DNA of 54,746 nt, taken from Alphaproteobacteria bacterium (GTDB lineage: Bacteria > Pseudomonadota > Alphaproteobacteria > SP197). The notes beneath the pieces are model-generated. The model was not told the DNA's origin. It saw only the letters and a program-made list of their open reading frames with translations, and did not search any database. Positions 7,673 through 16,061 of this stretch are shown here, piece after piece. Positions within the stretch are counted from its first letter, which is position 1; the number at the start of each line of letters is the position of its first letter. Made by a program: the position numbers and the translations under genes. Where the stretch lies: assembly GCA_009694045.1 (NCBI GenBank), contig SHVY01000020.1:1-54746 (forward strand), written 5' to 3'.

Positions 7673-8614
7673 ATGGCGAACAAGGCGATTGCGGCATCGG
7701 CCGCGCGGGCGGCCCCACGACCGGCATCCGGCGTCAGTGCGTTCTTCCTCAAGCACGAATGGGCCCGAGGCTATACCCTGCTGTCGCCGACCCTCGGGGT
7801 CATGATCATCGCCATGTGCGTGCCGGTCTTCATGCTGACGGCGCACAGCTTCTGGACCCAGAACTACCTGACGATCGACAAGACCTTCACCTTCGCCAAT
7901 TACGTGCAGTTCTGGGAAAAAGAGATCTACTTCAAGTTGTTGGTCAAGTCGATCAAGATCTCGGCCATCGTCACTTTCACGACCGTGGTGCTCGCCTACC
8001 CGATGGCCTACTTCATGGCCTTCAAGGTCAAGAAGAACAAGCTGGTCTGGCTGATCCTGATCACCGTGCCGTTCTGGACCAGCTTCCTTCTCCGGGTCTT
8101 CGCCTGGAAGATCATCCTGGGCTTCAACGGCGTCATCAATTCGGGGCTCATCAGCCTGGGCCTGATCCAGGAGCCGCTTGAGTTCCTGCTGTACAATCCG
8201 ACGGCGGTGATCATCACCCTGGCCCACGCCTGGGCGGCCTTCGTCATTCTGCCGATCTACGTCAGCCTGGAGAAGATCGACCGGTCGCTGCTCGAGGCCG
8301 CCACGGACCTGGGCGACGGACCCGTCTCGCGGTTCCTGCGGGTGACCCTGCCGTTGTCGATGCCGGGCGTGATCGCGGCCTGCCTGTTCGTCTTCATCCC
8401 CACCGTGGGTGATTACGTGACGCCCAAGCTGGTCGGCGGCACGGAAGGCATCATGATCGGCAACATCATCCAGTCGCAGTTCGGCAAGGCCAACAACTGG
8501 CCGCTCGGGTCGGCGCTGTCGATCTACATGGTGTTCGGCATTACCCTCTGCGTGCTTGGGTTCCTGCTGGTTGCCCGCCTCATCACCAAGGGAGGGAGCC
8601 TCAAGGCATCATGA
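7673..8614 (+). CDS. ABC importer permease, PotB/PotH type
   Basis: The 313-residue permease has six hydrophobic segments and an EAA loop around residues 205-225 (EKIDRSLLEAATDLGDGPVS), which docks on the ATPase. The start chosen is ATG 7673, with AAAGGGAG 13 bases upstream; a TTG at 7661 is too close to that SD. The stop overlaps the next ATG (ATGA), coupling the two permeases. The N-terminal 25 residues are Ala-rich and probably cytosolic. It forms a heterodimeric channel with the product of the next gene. Confidence 0.92.
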   Translation: MANKAIAASAARAAPRPASGVSAFFLKHEWARGYTLLSPTLGVMIIAMCVPVFMLTAHSFWTQNYLTIDKTFTFANYVQFWEKEIYFKLLVKSIKISAIVTFTTVVLAYPMAYFMAFKVKKNKLVWLILITVPFWTSFLLRVFAWKIILGFNGVINSGLISLGLIQEPLEFLLYNPTAVIITLAHAWAAFVILPIYVSLEKIDRSLLEAATDLGDGPVSRFLRVTLPLSMPGVIAACLFVFIPTVGDYVTPKLVGGTEGIMIGNIIQSQFGKANNWPLGSALSIYMVFGITLCVLGFLLVARLITKGGSLKAS

Positions 8615-9477
8615 GCATCGTCGCCTCCAAGGCCGCCAAATCGGCCGCTCACGTCCACGTCCCCTCCTCGATCATGGAGGGACGCCCGTACGGGGGCCTG
8701 TTCTTCTACGCCGTGTTCTACCTTTCGTTCATCTACATCCCGGTCCTGTTCCTGCCGCTGTTCTCGTTCAACGATTCAATCTACATCGCCTTCCCGCTCA
8801 AGGGCTTCACCACCAAGTGGTACGGCGAGATGGCGGCCAGCAACGGCCTGATCGAGGCGTTGAAGAACAGCCTCAAGGTCGGCACCGCCGTCTGCATCAT
8901 CAGCACAATCTTCGGTGTCCTGGCCGCCAAGGCCATGACCCGCTATCGGTTCCCGGCCAAGGGGCCGATCACCGGGTTGATCATGCTGCCGTTCGTGGTG
9001 CCGGGGATCATCCTCGGCATCGCGCTCCTGATCCTCACCTATTCCATGGGGATGGAGCTGTCGCTGTTCACCATCGCCGTGAGCCACGTGCTGCTCGCCG
9101 TGCCGTTCTCCATGCTGGTGCTGATCTCGCGCATGGAGGGCTTCGACAAGAACCTGGAGGAGGCGTCGCTCGACCTCGGCGAAGGCCCCTGGCGCACCTT
9201 CTGGCAGGTGACGTTCCCGCTGACCCTGCCCGGCATCGTCGCGAGCCTCCTGCTCTGCTTCAGCGTCTCGTTCGACGAGTTCATCCTCGCCTTCTTCCTG
9301 TCGGGTAACGAGGCGACGCTGCCGATCTACATCTGGAGCCAGCTCCGCTTCCCGAGTAAGCTGCCTTCGGTGCTGGCGCTCGGCGCCTGCATCTTCGTGT
9401 TCTCTTGCGTCCTCGTCACGTTCTCCGAGTGGCTGCGGCGACGGGGCGTTCAGGTCAAGACGGCTTCGAGCGTTTAG
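8611..9477 (+). CDS. ABC importer permease, PotC/PotI type
   Basis: The 288-residue inner-membrane permease has six predicted helices and the EAA motif (NLEEASLDLGEGPWRTFWQV, residues ~181-200), followed by the conserved FDEFILAFFLSG segment of the PotC family. It overlaps the first permease by four bases and is followed 14 bases later by the ATPase gene. Together they form the translocation pore. Nothing unusual in length or motifs. Confidence 0.92.
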   Translation: MSIVASKAAKSAAHVHVPSSIMEGRPYGGLFFYAVFYLSFIYIPVLFLPLFSFNDSIYIAFPLKGFTTKWYGEMAASNGLIEALKNSLKVGTAVCIISTIFGVLAAKAMTRYRFPAKGPITGLIMLPFVVPGIILGIALLILTYSMGMELSLFTIAVSHVLLAVPFSMLVLISRMEGFDKNLEEASLDLGEGPWRTFWQVTFPLTLPGIVASLLLCFSVSFDEFILAFFLSGNEATLPIYIWSQLRFPSKLPSVLALGACIFVFSCVLVTFSEWLRRRGVQVKTASSV

Positions 9478-9491
9478 GGATTGGACCGGTC

Positions 9492-10592
9492 ATGAACCAA
9501 AGCAAGGCGATCATCGCGATCAAGGACTGCTCGAAGCACTTCGGACCGGTCAGGGCCGTCGACGACATCAGCTTCGACATCGATCGGGGCGAGTTCTTCT
9601 CGCTGCTCGGTCCGTCGGGCTGCGGCAAGACGACGCTTCTGCGCATGCTGGCGGGGTTCGAGCAACCCTCCATGGGGAACATCTTCATCGATGGCCAGCC
9701 AATGGCGGGCGTGCCCCCGCACCACCGGCCGACCAACATGGTGTTCCAGAATTACGCGATCTTCCCCCACCTGAACGTGCGTAAGAACATCGCCTACGGC
9801 ATGCGCACGTCGGGCCTGGGCCGCGGCGAGATCAACGCCAAGGTCGACGAAATGCTGGAGCTCATCAAGCTGCCGGGCTTCGGCGGCCGCGCCGCGCACC
9901 AGTTGTCCGGCGGCCAGCGCCAACGCGTGGCCCTGGCCCGGGCGCTGATCAAGAAGCCGAAGGTTCTGCTGCTCGACGAGCCTCTGGGTGCCCTCGACAA
10001 GAAGCTGCGCGAGGAGATGCAGCTCGAACTTCGGCTGCTGCAGCGCAGCGTCGGTATCACCTTCGTGTTCGTCACCCACGACCAGGAAGAAGCGCTGACC
10101 ATGTCGGACCGCATCGCCGTCATGTCGATGGGCAAGGTCTTGCAGATCGAAACCCCGACCCGCCTCTACGAGATGCCTAACTGCAGGGAGGTGGCTGGGT
10201 TCATCGGTTCCATGAACTTCTTCGACGGTCGGGTGTCCTCGGCCGCGGGCGAAGCCGCCACCATCGACGCCGGGCCGATCGGGCAGGTGCGGGGCGTCGC
10301 CAACGGTCGGTTGAAGGTCAACAAGGGCGACGCCATCACCGTCGCCATCCGCCCGGAGAAGATCAACCTCAGCAACGAGCAGCCGAACGTCGGCCACAAC
10401 GTGGTCGAAGGCAAACTGGGTCCGTCGACCTACCTGGGCGATCGCAGCTACTTCTACGTGAACGTGGTGGGCCTGGCGAAGCCGATCGCCGTCGCCTCGC
10501 AGAACGCCGACCGGGCGACCGGGCAGCACCGGGCGGACCAGAAGGTCTGGCTGACCTGGCGCGAGGAATCCGTCGTCCTCCTCGACCGCTGA
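9492..10592 (+). CDS. ABC importer ATPase, PotA type
   Basis: The 366-residue ATPase has Walker A GPSGCGKTT (~residues 41-49), Q-loop VFQNYAIFPH, signature LSGGQRQRV, Walker B VLLLDEPLGALD and switch His in VTHDQEEAL, then a C-terminal TOBE domain (~residues 285-360), as in PotA. The start is ATG 9492, since reading further upstream runs into the permease gene. Two subunits would energise the permease pair. The gene is followed by an AruH-like aminotransferase 49 bases later, probably in the same transcript. Confidence 0.93.
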   Translation: MNQSKAIIAIKDCSKHFGPVRAVDDISFDIDRGEFFSLLGPSGCGKTTLLRMLAGFEQPSMGNIFIDGQPMAGVPPHHRPTNMVFQNYAIFPHLNVRKNIAYGMRTSGLGRGEINAKVDEMLELIKLPGFGGRAAHQLSGGQRQRVALARALIKKPKVLLLDEPLGALDKKLREEMQLELRLLQRSVGITFVFVTHDQEEALTMSDRIAVMSMGKVLQIETPTRLYEMPNCREVAGFIGSMNFFDGRVSSAAGEAATIDAGPIGQVRGVANGRLKVNKGDAITVAIRPEKINLSNEQPNVGHNVVEGKLGPSTYLGDRSYFYVNVVGLAKPIAVASQNADRATGQHRADQKVWLTWREESVVLLDR

Positions 10593-10641
10593 CGCGGGAA
10601 TATCGGGTCCAGACGGCTCGCTCCGCCGGGCCGCGCCTCCC

Positions 10642-11838
10642 ATGCGCTACGCACCGTTCGTCAAACGCCTGGAGAACAAGGGGTCCCGGGCCTGGGAGAT
10701 TCACGGCGCCGGCCTCGAACGCATCGCCAAGGGCCACGACGTCATCATGCTCAGCATCGGTGACCCGGATTTCGAAACCCCATCCGGCATCGTCGAGGCG
10801 GCGGTCGCGAGCCTCAGGGCGGGCAACACCCACTATTCCTGGATCGAGGGCAGCCCCGAACTGCGCCGCGCCATCGCCGAGCGGTTCCATCGGCTGAACG
10901 GCGTCGCCGTCGGCGCCGATTCGATCGTCGTGACCCAAGGTGCCCAGGGCGCGCTGTTCAGCGCCATGGTCTGCGTCGCCGGTCCCGGCGACGAGGTGAT
11001 CGTGCCGGAGCCGATGTATGTCACCTACGAGGCGGTGGTCGGGGCGGCCGGGGCGACCCTCGTCACCGTGCCCCTGCGCGGCGAGCGCGGCTTTCACCTG
11101 GATCCCGCCGACCTCGCCGAAGCGGTGACGAGCCGGACGCGCGCCGTGCTGCTGAACACGCCCCACAATCCAACCGGCGCCGTTCTCTCCCGCGACGAGC
11201 TCGCGGCGGTCGGCGCCATCTGCCGCCGGCACGACCTGTGGCTGATCTCCGACGAGGTCTACGCCACCATCACCTTCGCGGCACCCCACATCTCCCCCGC
11301 GACCTTGCCCGAGATCGCCGATCGCACCATCGTGGTCGAAAGCCTGTCGAAATCCCACGCCATGTGCGGCTGGCGGGTGGGCTGGATCGTGGCGCCCGGT
11401 GAGCTGCCCCATCACCTCTACAACCTTGGCCTGGCCATGCACTACGGCCTGCCGTCCTTCATCCAGACCGCCGCGATCGACGCGGTGCGGAGCGAAGACG
11501 CCGCGGCGGCGGCGATGCGCGAGACGTACCGGACGCGGCGGGATCTGGTGGCGGATCGGGTGCGCAACCTGCCCCTGCTCGATTGCGTGGTTCCCGAAGG
11601 TGCCATGTATGTGATGGTCGATGTGCGCGGCACCGGACTCGCGTCCGAAACCTTCGCCCGCCGGCTGCTCGACGAGGCCGACGTGGCGGTGCTGCCCGCC
11701 GACGGCTTCGGGCCCAGCGGCGCGGGCTATGTCCGCTGGTCCCTCACGGTGCCGACGCCCCGGCTGGAGATGGCGCTCGACCGGTTGGGTGGGTTCGCTC
11801 GCCGCATGGCCGATGCCGGAGCGATCACGGCTCGGTGA
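10642..11838 (+). CDS. Class I/II PLP aminotransferase, arginine-pyruvate transaminase (AruH)-like
   Basis: The 398-residue fold-type I aminotransferase shares its opening with AruH of Pseudomonas (MRYAPFVKRL, AWEIH, then IGDPDFETP and AGNTHY), and later NTPHNPTGAVL, DLWLISDEVYA and the PLP-lysine motif SLSKSHAMCGWRVGW. AruH moves the alpha-amino group of arginine to pyruvate, giving 2-ketoarginine. Its place directly after a polyamine-type importer and in the same unit as a ureohydrolase supports a guanidino-amino-acid role. No aruI-type decarboxylase is nearby, so the route would be incomplete locally. Aspartate-type activity on another amino acid remains possible. Confidence 0.82.
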   Translation: MRYAPFVKRLENKGSRAWEIHGAGLERIAKGHDVIMLSIGDPDFETPSGIVEAAVASLRAGNTHYSWIEGSPELRRAIAERFHRLNGVAVGADSIVVTQGAQGALFSAMVCVAGPGDEVIVPEPMYVTYEAVVGAAGATLVTVPLRGERGFHLDPADLAEAVTSRTRAVLLNTPHNPTGAVLSRDELAAVGAICRRHDLWLISDEVYATITFAAPHISPATLPEIADRTIVVESLSKSHAMCGWRVGWIVAPGELPHHLYNLGLAMHYGLPSFIQTAAIDAVRSEDAAAAAMRETYRTRRDLVADRVRNLPLLDCVVPEGAMYVMVDVRGTGLASETFARRLLDEADVAVLPADGFGPSGAGYVRWSLTVPTPRLEMALDRLGGFARRMADAGAITAR

Positions 11839-11909
11839 GCGGCGGCCGCGAGGCTTGCCGGGCGGCGTTCGGACCGCCATCTTGGCTCCAGCATGAGGCG
11901 TTGACCGCA

Positions 11910-12467
11910 ATGACCGCCCAGCCGATCTCGTTGCCGCGCCGCCGCTGGTTGTTTCTGCTGCCCGTGGCGGTGTTCGCCCTGCTCGCCGCGGCGTTCGCCG
12001 TGGGATTGGGGCGCGACCCCACCCTGGTGCCCTCGGTCCTCATCGACCAGCCGGCGCCGACCTTCGACCTGCCGCCGGTCATCGGCCGCGATCTCGGCCT
12101 GAAAACCGCCGATCTCGCGGTCGAGGTCAGCCTCGTCAACGTGTTTGCCTCCTGGTGCGTCGCCTGCCGGGTGGAGCATCCCCTGCTGCTCCGGCTGTCG
12201 CGGGAGGGTATCGTCCCGATCCATGGGTTGAACTACAAGGACGTGCCCGAGGACGCCGACGCCTGGCTCGACGAACTCGGTGACCCCTACACGCGCACCG
12301 GCGTCGATCGAGACGGGCGAGTCGGCATCGATTGGGGCGTCTACGGAGTCCCCGAGACCTTCGTGATCGATCGCGACGGTCGCATCCGCTACAAGCACGT
12401 CGGCCCCATCACGCCCGAGGCCTGGGAGACGACGATCTGGCCGCTGATCCAGGACCTGCGCTCATGA
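11910..12467 (+). CDS. ccmG: Thiol-disulfide interchange protein, CcmG/DsbE type
   Basis: The 185-residue protein has one N-terminal membrane anchor (residues ~11-31) and a periplasmic thioredoxin fold with the active site ASWCVACRVEHP, the CcmG/DsbE signature, plus GVPETFVIDRDGRI with the cis-Pro loop. It reduces apocytochrome c or other periplasmic disulfides with electrons from CcdA or DsbD. The ATG at 11910 follows the aminotransferase by 71 bases. Its stop overlaps the start of a second thioredoxin-fold gene, and ccdA follows, so the three form a redox module. Confidence 0.88.
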   Translation: MTAQPISLPRRRWLFLLPVAVFALLAAAFAVGLGRDPTLVPSVLIDQPAPTFDLPPVIGRDLGLKTADLAVEVSLVNVFASWCVACRVEHPLLLRLSREGIVPIHGLNYKDVPEDADAWLDELGDPYTRTGVDRDGRVGIDWGVYGVPETFVIDRDGRIRYKHVGPITPEAWETTIWPLIQDLRS

Positions 12468-13057
12468 GGATGGCCACGCTGGTCATCGCGGTCGTCGTCC
12501 TGGCGGCGGCCTCGGTCGCGCGGGCGGACCCCAGGGGATTGGTTTGGGTGGACTCCCCGAAACCCATCCCCGACTCCGCGTTCGCGGACGAGCGTGGCGT
12601 GTCCGGGAGCCTCGCGGACTATGCGGGGCGGGTGATCCTGGTGAACTTCTGGGCGACCTGGTGCGCACCCTGCTGGCGGGAAATGGCGTCGCTCGACCGG
12701 CTGCAGGGAGATCTGGGCGGGCCCCGGTTCCAGGTCGTTGCCCTGTCGCTGGACCGTGGCGGCGCGGCCGCGATCGCGCCCTTCTACGCCAAACTGGGCA
12801 TCACCCGACTTCCCATCCTGATCGACCAGGACAACCGCACGGCGGAGGCGTTCGGCGTCGTCGGCCTGCCCACCACCGTGCTGATCGACCACCGGGGCCG
12901 CGAAGTGGCTCGCCTGGTCGGCGAGGCGGACTGGAGCGGGGAGCCGGCGAAGGCAACGATCCGGAAACTGACGGCCGCGTCCTGCGGCTGCGGCGGACCC
13001 AAGGCGGACCGCATCCGCCGCTACGGGACCGTCGGCCCACCCCCGGAGGACCCGTAG
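12464..13057 (+). CDS. Secreted TlpA-like thioredoxin-fold protein
   Basis: The 197-residue protein begins with a signal peptide (residues 1-21, ending ARA-D), then a thioredoxin fold with NFWATWCAPCWREM (active-site CAPC at ~residues 66-69) and GLPTTVLIDHRGRE. An extra Cys-rich stretch near the C-terminus (SCGCGG) is not part of the standard fold and could bind metal or form a second redox pair. ATGA overlap with ccmG and a four-base gap to ccdA indicate one operon. Likely a periplasmic disulfide reductase. Confidence 0.86.
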   Translation: MRMATLVIAVVVLAAASVARADPRGLVWVDSPKPIPDSAFADERGVSGSLADYAGRVILVNFWATWCAPCWREMASLDRLQGDLGGPRFQVVALSLDRGGAAAIAPFYAKLGITRLPILIDQDNRTAEAFGVVGLPTTVLIDHRGREVARLVGEADWSGEPAKATIRKLTAASCGCGGPKADRIRRYGTVGPPPEDP

Positions 13058-13061
13058 CCCG

Positions 13062-13802
13062 ATGTGGGAGATCTCGGGCGTGGGGGTCGTGACGGCGTTC
13101 GCCGCGGGGGTCGTGTCGTTCCTATCGCCCTGCGTGTTGCCGCTGGTCCCGGGCTATGTGTCCTATGTCGCCGGCCAGTCGTTGGAGGGGATGTCGAGCC
13201 CGCGCCTGAGCCGCGTTCGGCTCGAAGCGATGCTGCTCAGCCTGTGCTTCATCCTCGGGTTCTCGGCCATCTTCGTCGGCCTCGGCGCTTCGGCCACGGT
13301 GCTCGGCCAATCCCTGCTCGCCTACCGCTACGAATTCGGATTCGCGGCTGGAGTCATCGTCATCCTGTTCGGCGTGATCCTGCTGTCGTCCTATCGCATT
13401 CCGTTCCTGAACCGCGATCTGCGCTTCCATGGCCGGATCCCGGGTGGCCGGCCCGCCGGGGCGTTCGTCCTCGGGGTGGCCTTCGCGTTCGGCTGGACGC
13501 CCTGCATCGGGCCGGTCCTGGGCTCGATCCTCACGGTCAGCATGACCGGCAACGCCGTGGCCGAAGGCGCCCTCCTGCTGGCGATCTACTCGGCCGGGCT
13601 TGGGCTGCCGTTCCTGATCGCGGCCGGGTTCACCGGTGCCTTCGTCGGCCGCCTGGGCGTACTCAGGCGCATCGGCCGGCCGCTCCACACCCTGGCCGGC
13701 GTCGTGCTGATCCTGATGGGCATCCTGATGATCACCGGCGATCTGCCCACGATCGCCATCTGGTTGCTCGACACCTTCCCGGGGTTGGCGACCCTGGGCT
13801 GA
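13062..13802 (+). CDS. ccdA: Cytochrome c biogenesis protein CcdA (DsbD transmembrane type)
   Basis: The 246-residue protein has six hydrophobic segments and the paired-proline cysteine motifs of CcdA: FLSPCVLPLVPGYVSYVAG (~residues 22-40) and GWTPCIGPVLGSI (~residues 144-156). CcdA carries electrons from cytosolic thioredoxin across the inner membrane to CcmG/TlpA-type partners, both encoded just upstream. Length is normal for the short CcdA form. Confidence 0.93.
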   Translation: MWEISGVGVVTAFAAGVVSFLSPCVLPLVPGYVSYVAGQSLEGMSSPRLSRVRLEAMLLSLCFILGFSAIFVGLGASATVLGQSLLAYRYEFGFAAGVIVILFGVILLSSYRIPFLNRDLRFHGRIPGGRPAGAFVLGVAFAFGWTPCIGPVLGSILTVSMTGNAVAEGALLLAIYSAGLGLPFLIAAGFTGAFVGRLGVLRRIGRPLHTLAGVVLILMGILMITGDLPTIAIWLLDTFPGLATLG

Positions 13803-13803
13803 C

Positions 13804-14148
13804 ATGGCCGCGCCGGAATACGAATCCTACTACCGCGTCATCCGGACGATCCCGCAGGGCCGGGTCATGACCTATGGCGACGTGGCGATCGCCGCCGGCC
13901 GGCCGCGCCAGGCCCGTCGCGTCGGCTACGCCCTGCATGCTCTGCGCGGCGGCCGGGTTCCCTGGTGGCGGGTGATCAATGCCATGGGCCGGATCAGCGC
14001 GCGCGGGCGCAGCGATCACGGCGACGAGCAGCGGGTCCGCCTCGAGGCCGAGGGTATCGACTTCGGCCTCGGCGGCACGATCGACCTCGACGTCTATCGC
14101 CACCACCCCAAAAAGCAGAAGGGGGCCCGCAGGCCCCCTTCGACGTGA
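13804..14148 (+). CDS. Alkyltransferase-like protein (ATL, MGMT family without the acceptor Cys)
   Basis: The 114-residue protein matches the C-terminal DNA-binding domain of O6-alkylguanine transferases: GRVMTYGDVAIAAGRPRQAR, then VPWWRVINAMGRIS. The acceptor motif PCHRV is PWWRV here, so Cys is Trp as in ATL proteins, and the following His is also Trp, which is less usual (ATLs commonly have PWHRV). ATLs bind bulky O6-alkylguanine and hand it to nucleotide excision repair. It starts one base after ccdA ends. Its last codons overlap a terminator hairpin that serves the opposite strand. Confidence 0.85.
   Translation: MAAPEYESYYRVIRTIPQGRVMTYGDVAIAAGRPRQARRVGYALHALRGGRVPWWRVINAMGRISARGRSDHGDEQRVRLEAEGIDFGLGGTIDLDVYRHHPKKQKGARRPPST
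14119..14140 (-). terminator. Intrinsic terminator after binding-protein gene (minus strand)
   Basis: AAGGGGGCC (14119-14127) pairs with GGCCCCCTT (14132-14140) around a four-base loop. Read on the minus strand it follows the binding-protein stop (14165) by 24 bases, and a T-rich tract (CTGCTTTTTGG) comes after the stem. It lies inside the last codons of the plus-strand ATL gene. A near-identical hairpin ends the paralogous gene at 16.0 kb. Confidence 0.8.
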
Positions 14149-14164
14149 TCGAGATCGCGGGCGA

Positions 14165-15853
14165 CTAGGCCGTGACCCCGTACTCGTCCCAGAAATAGTA
14201 ACCCGTGGGATGGGTCTCGAACCCGACGACCGACTTGTCGACAGGAGTGTAGACCGCGCGCCACACCGGCTGGATGATCGGCCCCTCTTCCTGCATCAGG
14301 GTCTCGATCTCGGCCATCACCTCGCGCCGTTGGTCGACGTCCAGGATGCCCTCGGCCTTGGTCAGCAGCTCGTCGAACTTCGCGTTGCTGAAGTTCGACT
14401 CGTTCCACGGCACGCCGGACCGATAGGCGAGGCCCAACACCATGACTCCCAAAGGCCGGTGGGTCCAACCCGTGAACGCGAACGGTGCCTTGTCCCAGAC
14501 CTCCCAGTACTGGGCGGACGGCAACACGTTGATCGCGACCCGGATGTTGGCGTCCTTCCACTGTTCGACCATGGCCTGGACGGCCGCCAGTTCCCACGCC
14601 GGATCGGGTTTGCACGAGAGTTCCAAGTCGACCCCGTCCGGATAGCCGGCCTCGGCGAGCAGGGCCTTGGCCCCGTCGACGTCGCGCTTCCACTCGGGAA
14701 GCTTGGCGTACTCGGGATGGATCTGGGCGACATGGTGATGCTCGCCCGGCGCGCCCACGTTGGCGTGCGCCAGACCCAGGATCGCAGACGAATCGATCGC
14801 CATGCGCAGCGCCTTGTTGACGCGTGGATCGTCGCCCAGGGCGGACATTCCGCGACGAATACGCGCGACCGCCGTCTGCGCCGTGTTCGCGGTATGGATC
14901 TCCACGTGCTCCATGTTCTGGAACGCCGGGAGCTGAAGGATGTCCGCGTCATCCACGAGGTGAACCTGCCGTGAGGCCAGCATGCCGATGCGGGCCGACG
15001 GGTCGTCGCCCGGATCCAGGATCTCGTACGCGTCGATGTAGGGACCCTTGCCCGACCAATGGTCGCGTACCTTGACCGCCAACGCGCGCTTGCCGACCTC
15101 CATCTCCTTGAGCTCGAACGCGCCCGTACCGTTTCCGCCGATGCCGTACTTGCCGCCGCCATCGGGGTCCACGATCATGAACGGATAGTGGAAGAAGTGC
15201 TCGGGCACGGCGAGTTGGGCCGCCTGAGCATTGAGCCGCACCGTGAAGTCGTCCACCCGCTCGATGGCATTTGCGTCCCACAGCTTGGTTGCCAGCTTGG
15301 GGCTGCCGCTCTCGTCCACCTCGCCGGTATCGTACTCGGTCAGCATGTAGCCCTTCATCAGGCCCTGCACCGAGGAGCCCGTCGCGTCGTCGAGGCAGTG
15401 CTTGATGTTCCAGATCACGTCGTCGGCGGTGAAGTCGCGACCCGACCGCCACGTGACGCCCTTGCGCACGTGCAGAGTCCAGGTCTTCAGGTCGTCGCTT
15501 GCTTCCCAGCTTTCGACCAGCCAGGGCCGGGTGACGTTGTCGGTGCCGGTGCGGGTCAGATACTCGATGGTCCCACGGCAGATGTTGCTGTCGGTCACCC
15601 ACGAGAAGATATGCGGGTCCTTGATGTCGATGGTCCGCTGAGCGACGCGCAGCGTCCCGCCCATCGGAATGTCCTGGGCACGGGCCGACCGCACCATGTT
15701 CTGTCCCGTGACCTGGCCGACAAAGGCATAGGCCGCCGTCGACGTGATGCCGAGCAAGGTCGCCGTGCGCAGGAATTCGCGCCGATCGACCCGGCCCTCC
15801 GCGAATTGCTGCTTGAGGGTCTTGATGTAATAGTGTTCCCGCCGTTCTGTCAT
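14165..15853 (-). CDS. ABC peptide/nickel-type substrate-binding protein (SBP family 5), copy 1
   Basis: The 562-residue family 5 (DppA/OppA-like) binding protein has a Tat-type signal RREFLRTATLLG (residues ~23-34), here placed after an unusual 22-residue leader, TERREHYYIKTLKQQFAEGR. Family blocks include WTLHVRKGVTWRSGRDFTAD and GVPWNESNFSNAKFDELL. The start is ATG 15853 with GGGAGG upstream. A close paralogue lies just upstream on the same strand. No permease or ATPase genes adjoin either copy, so the ligand and partner importer are unknown; peptides, opines or amine conjugates are typical of the family. Confidence 0.9.
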   Translation of the reverse strand: MTERREHYYIKTLKQQFAEGRVDRREFLRTATLLGITSTAAYAFVGQVTGQNMVRSARAQDIPMGGTLRVAQRTIDIKDPHIFSWVTDSNICRGTIEYLTRTGTDNVTRPWLVESWEASDDLKTWTLHVRKGVTWRSGRDFTADDVIWNIKHCLDDATGSSVQGLMKGYMLTEYDTGEVDESGSPKLATKLWDANAIERVDDFTVRLNAQAAQLAVPEHFFHYPFMIVDPDGGGKYGIGGNGTGAFELKEMEVGKRALAVKVRDHWSGKGPYIDAYEILDPGDDPSARIGMLASRQVHLVDDADILQLPAFQNMEHVEIHTANTAQTAVARIRRGMSALGDDPRVNKALRMAIDSSAILGLAHANVGAPGEHHHVAQIHPEYAKLPEWKRDVDGAKALLAEAGYPDGVDLELSCKPDPAWELAAVQAMVEQWKDANIRVAINVLPSAQYWEVWDKAPFAFTGWTHRPLGVMVLGLAYRSGVPWNESNFSNAKFDELLTKAEGILDVDQRREVMAEIETLMQEEGPIIQPVWRAVYTPVDKSVVGFETHPTGYYFWDEYGVTA

Positions 15854-16016
15854 GTTGCCTCCCTGGGGCAGTACGCCGCGTTCTCGCAAGGGCCTCGAAG
15901 CCCGCCCCCACGCTGCGGAGCGTCTTGTGGAGGTTACCCAATTCTTAACCTTGCCGGCTCGCTGTCAAGGCTATTCCAGCGGAGCCGACCGTCGCGAAAC
16001 CCTGCCCGTGACGAAA

Positions 16017-16039
16017 AAGGGGGCCCGTTGGGCCCCCTT
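16017..16039 (-). terminator. Intrinsic terminator between the two binding-protein genes (minus strand)
   Basis: AAGGGGGCCC (16017-16026) pairs perfectly with GGGCCCCCTT (16030-16039) around a three-base loop. On the minus strand it sits 22 bases after the stop of copy 2 and is followed directly by a run of T (TTTTT at 16018-16014). It should end transcription before copy 1. The stem is almost the same sequence as the hairpin at 14119-14140, so it was probably duplicated with the gene. Confidence 0.85.
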
Positions 16040-16061
16040 CGACGGCAAGCGGCACGATAAC

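Noticed and set aside
10642-11838. Naming the aminotransferase as proven AruH
   Set aside because: The sequence match is good, but the decarboxylase AruI and the rest of the ATA pathway are not in the window, so I kept AruH-like.
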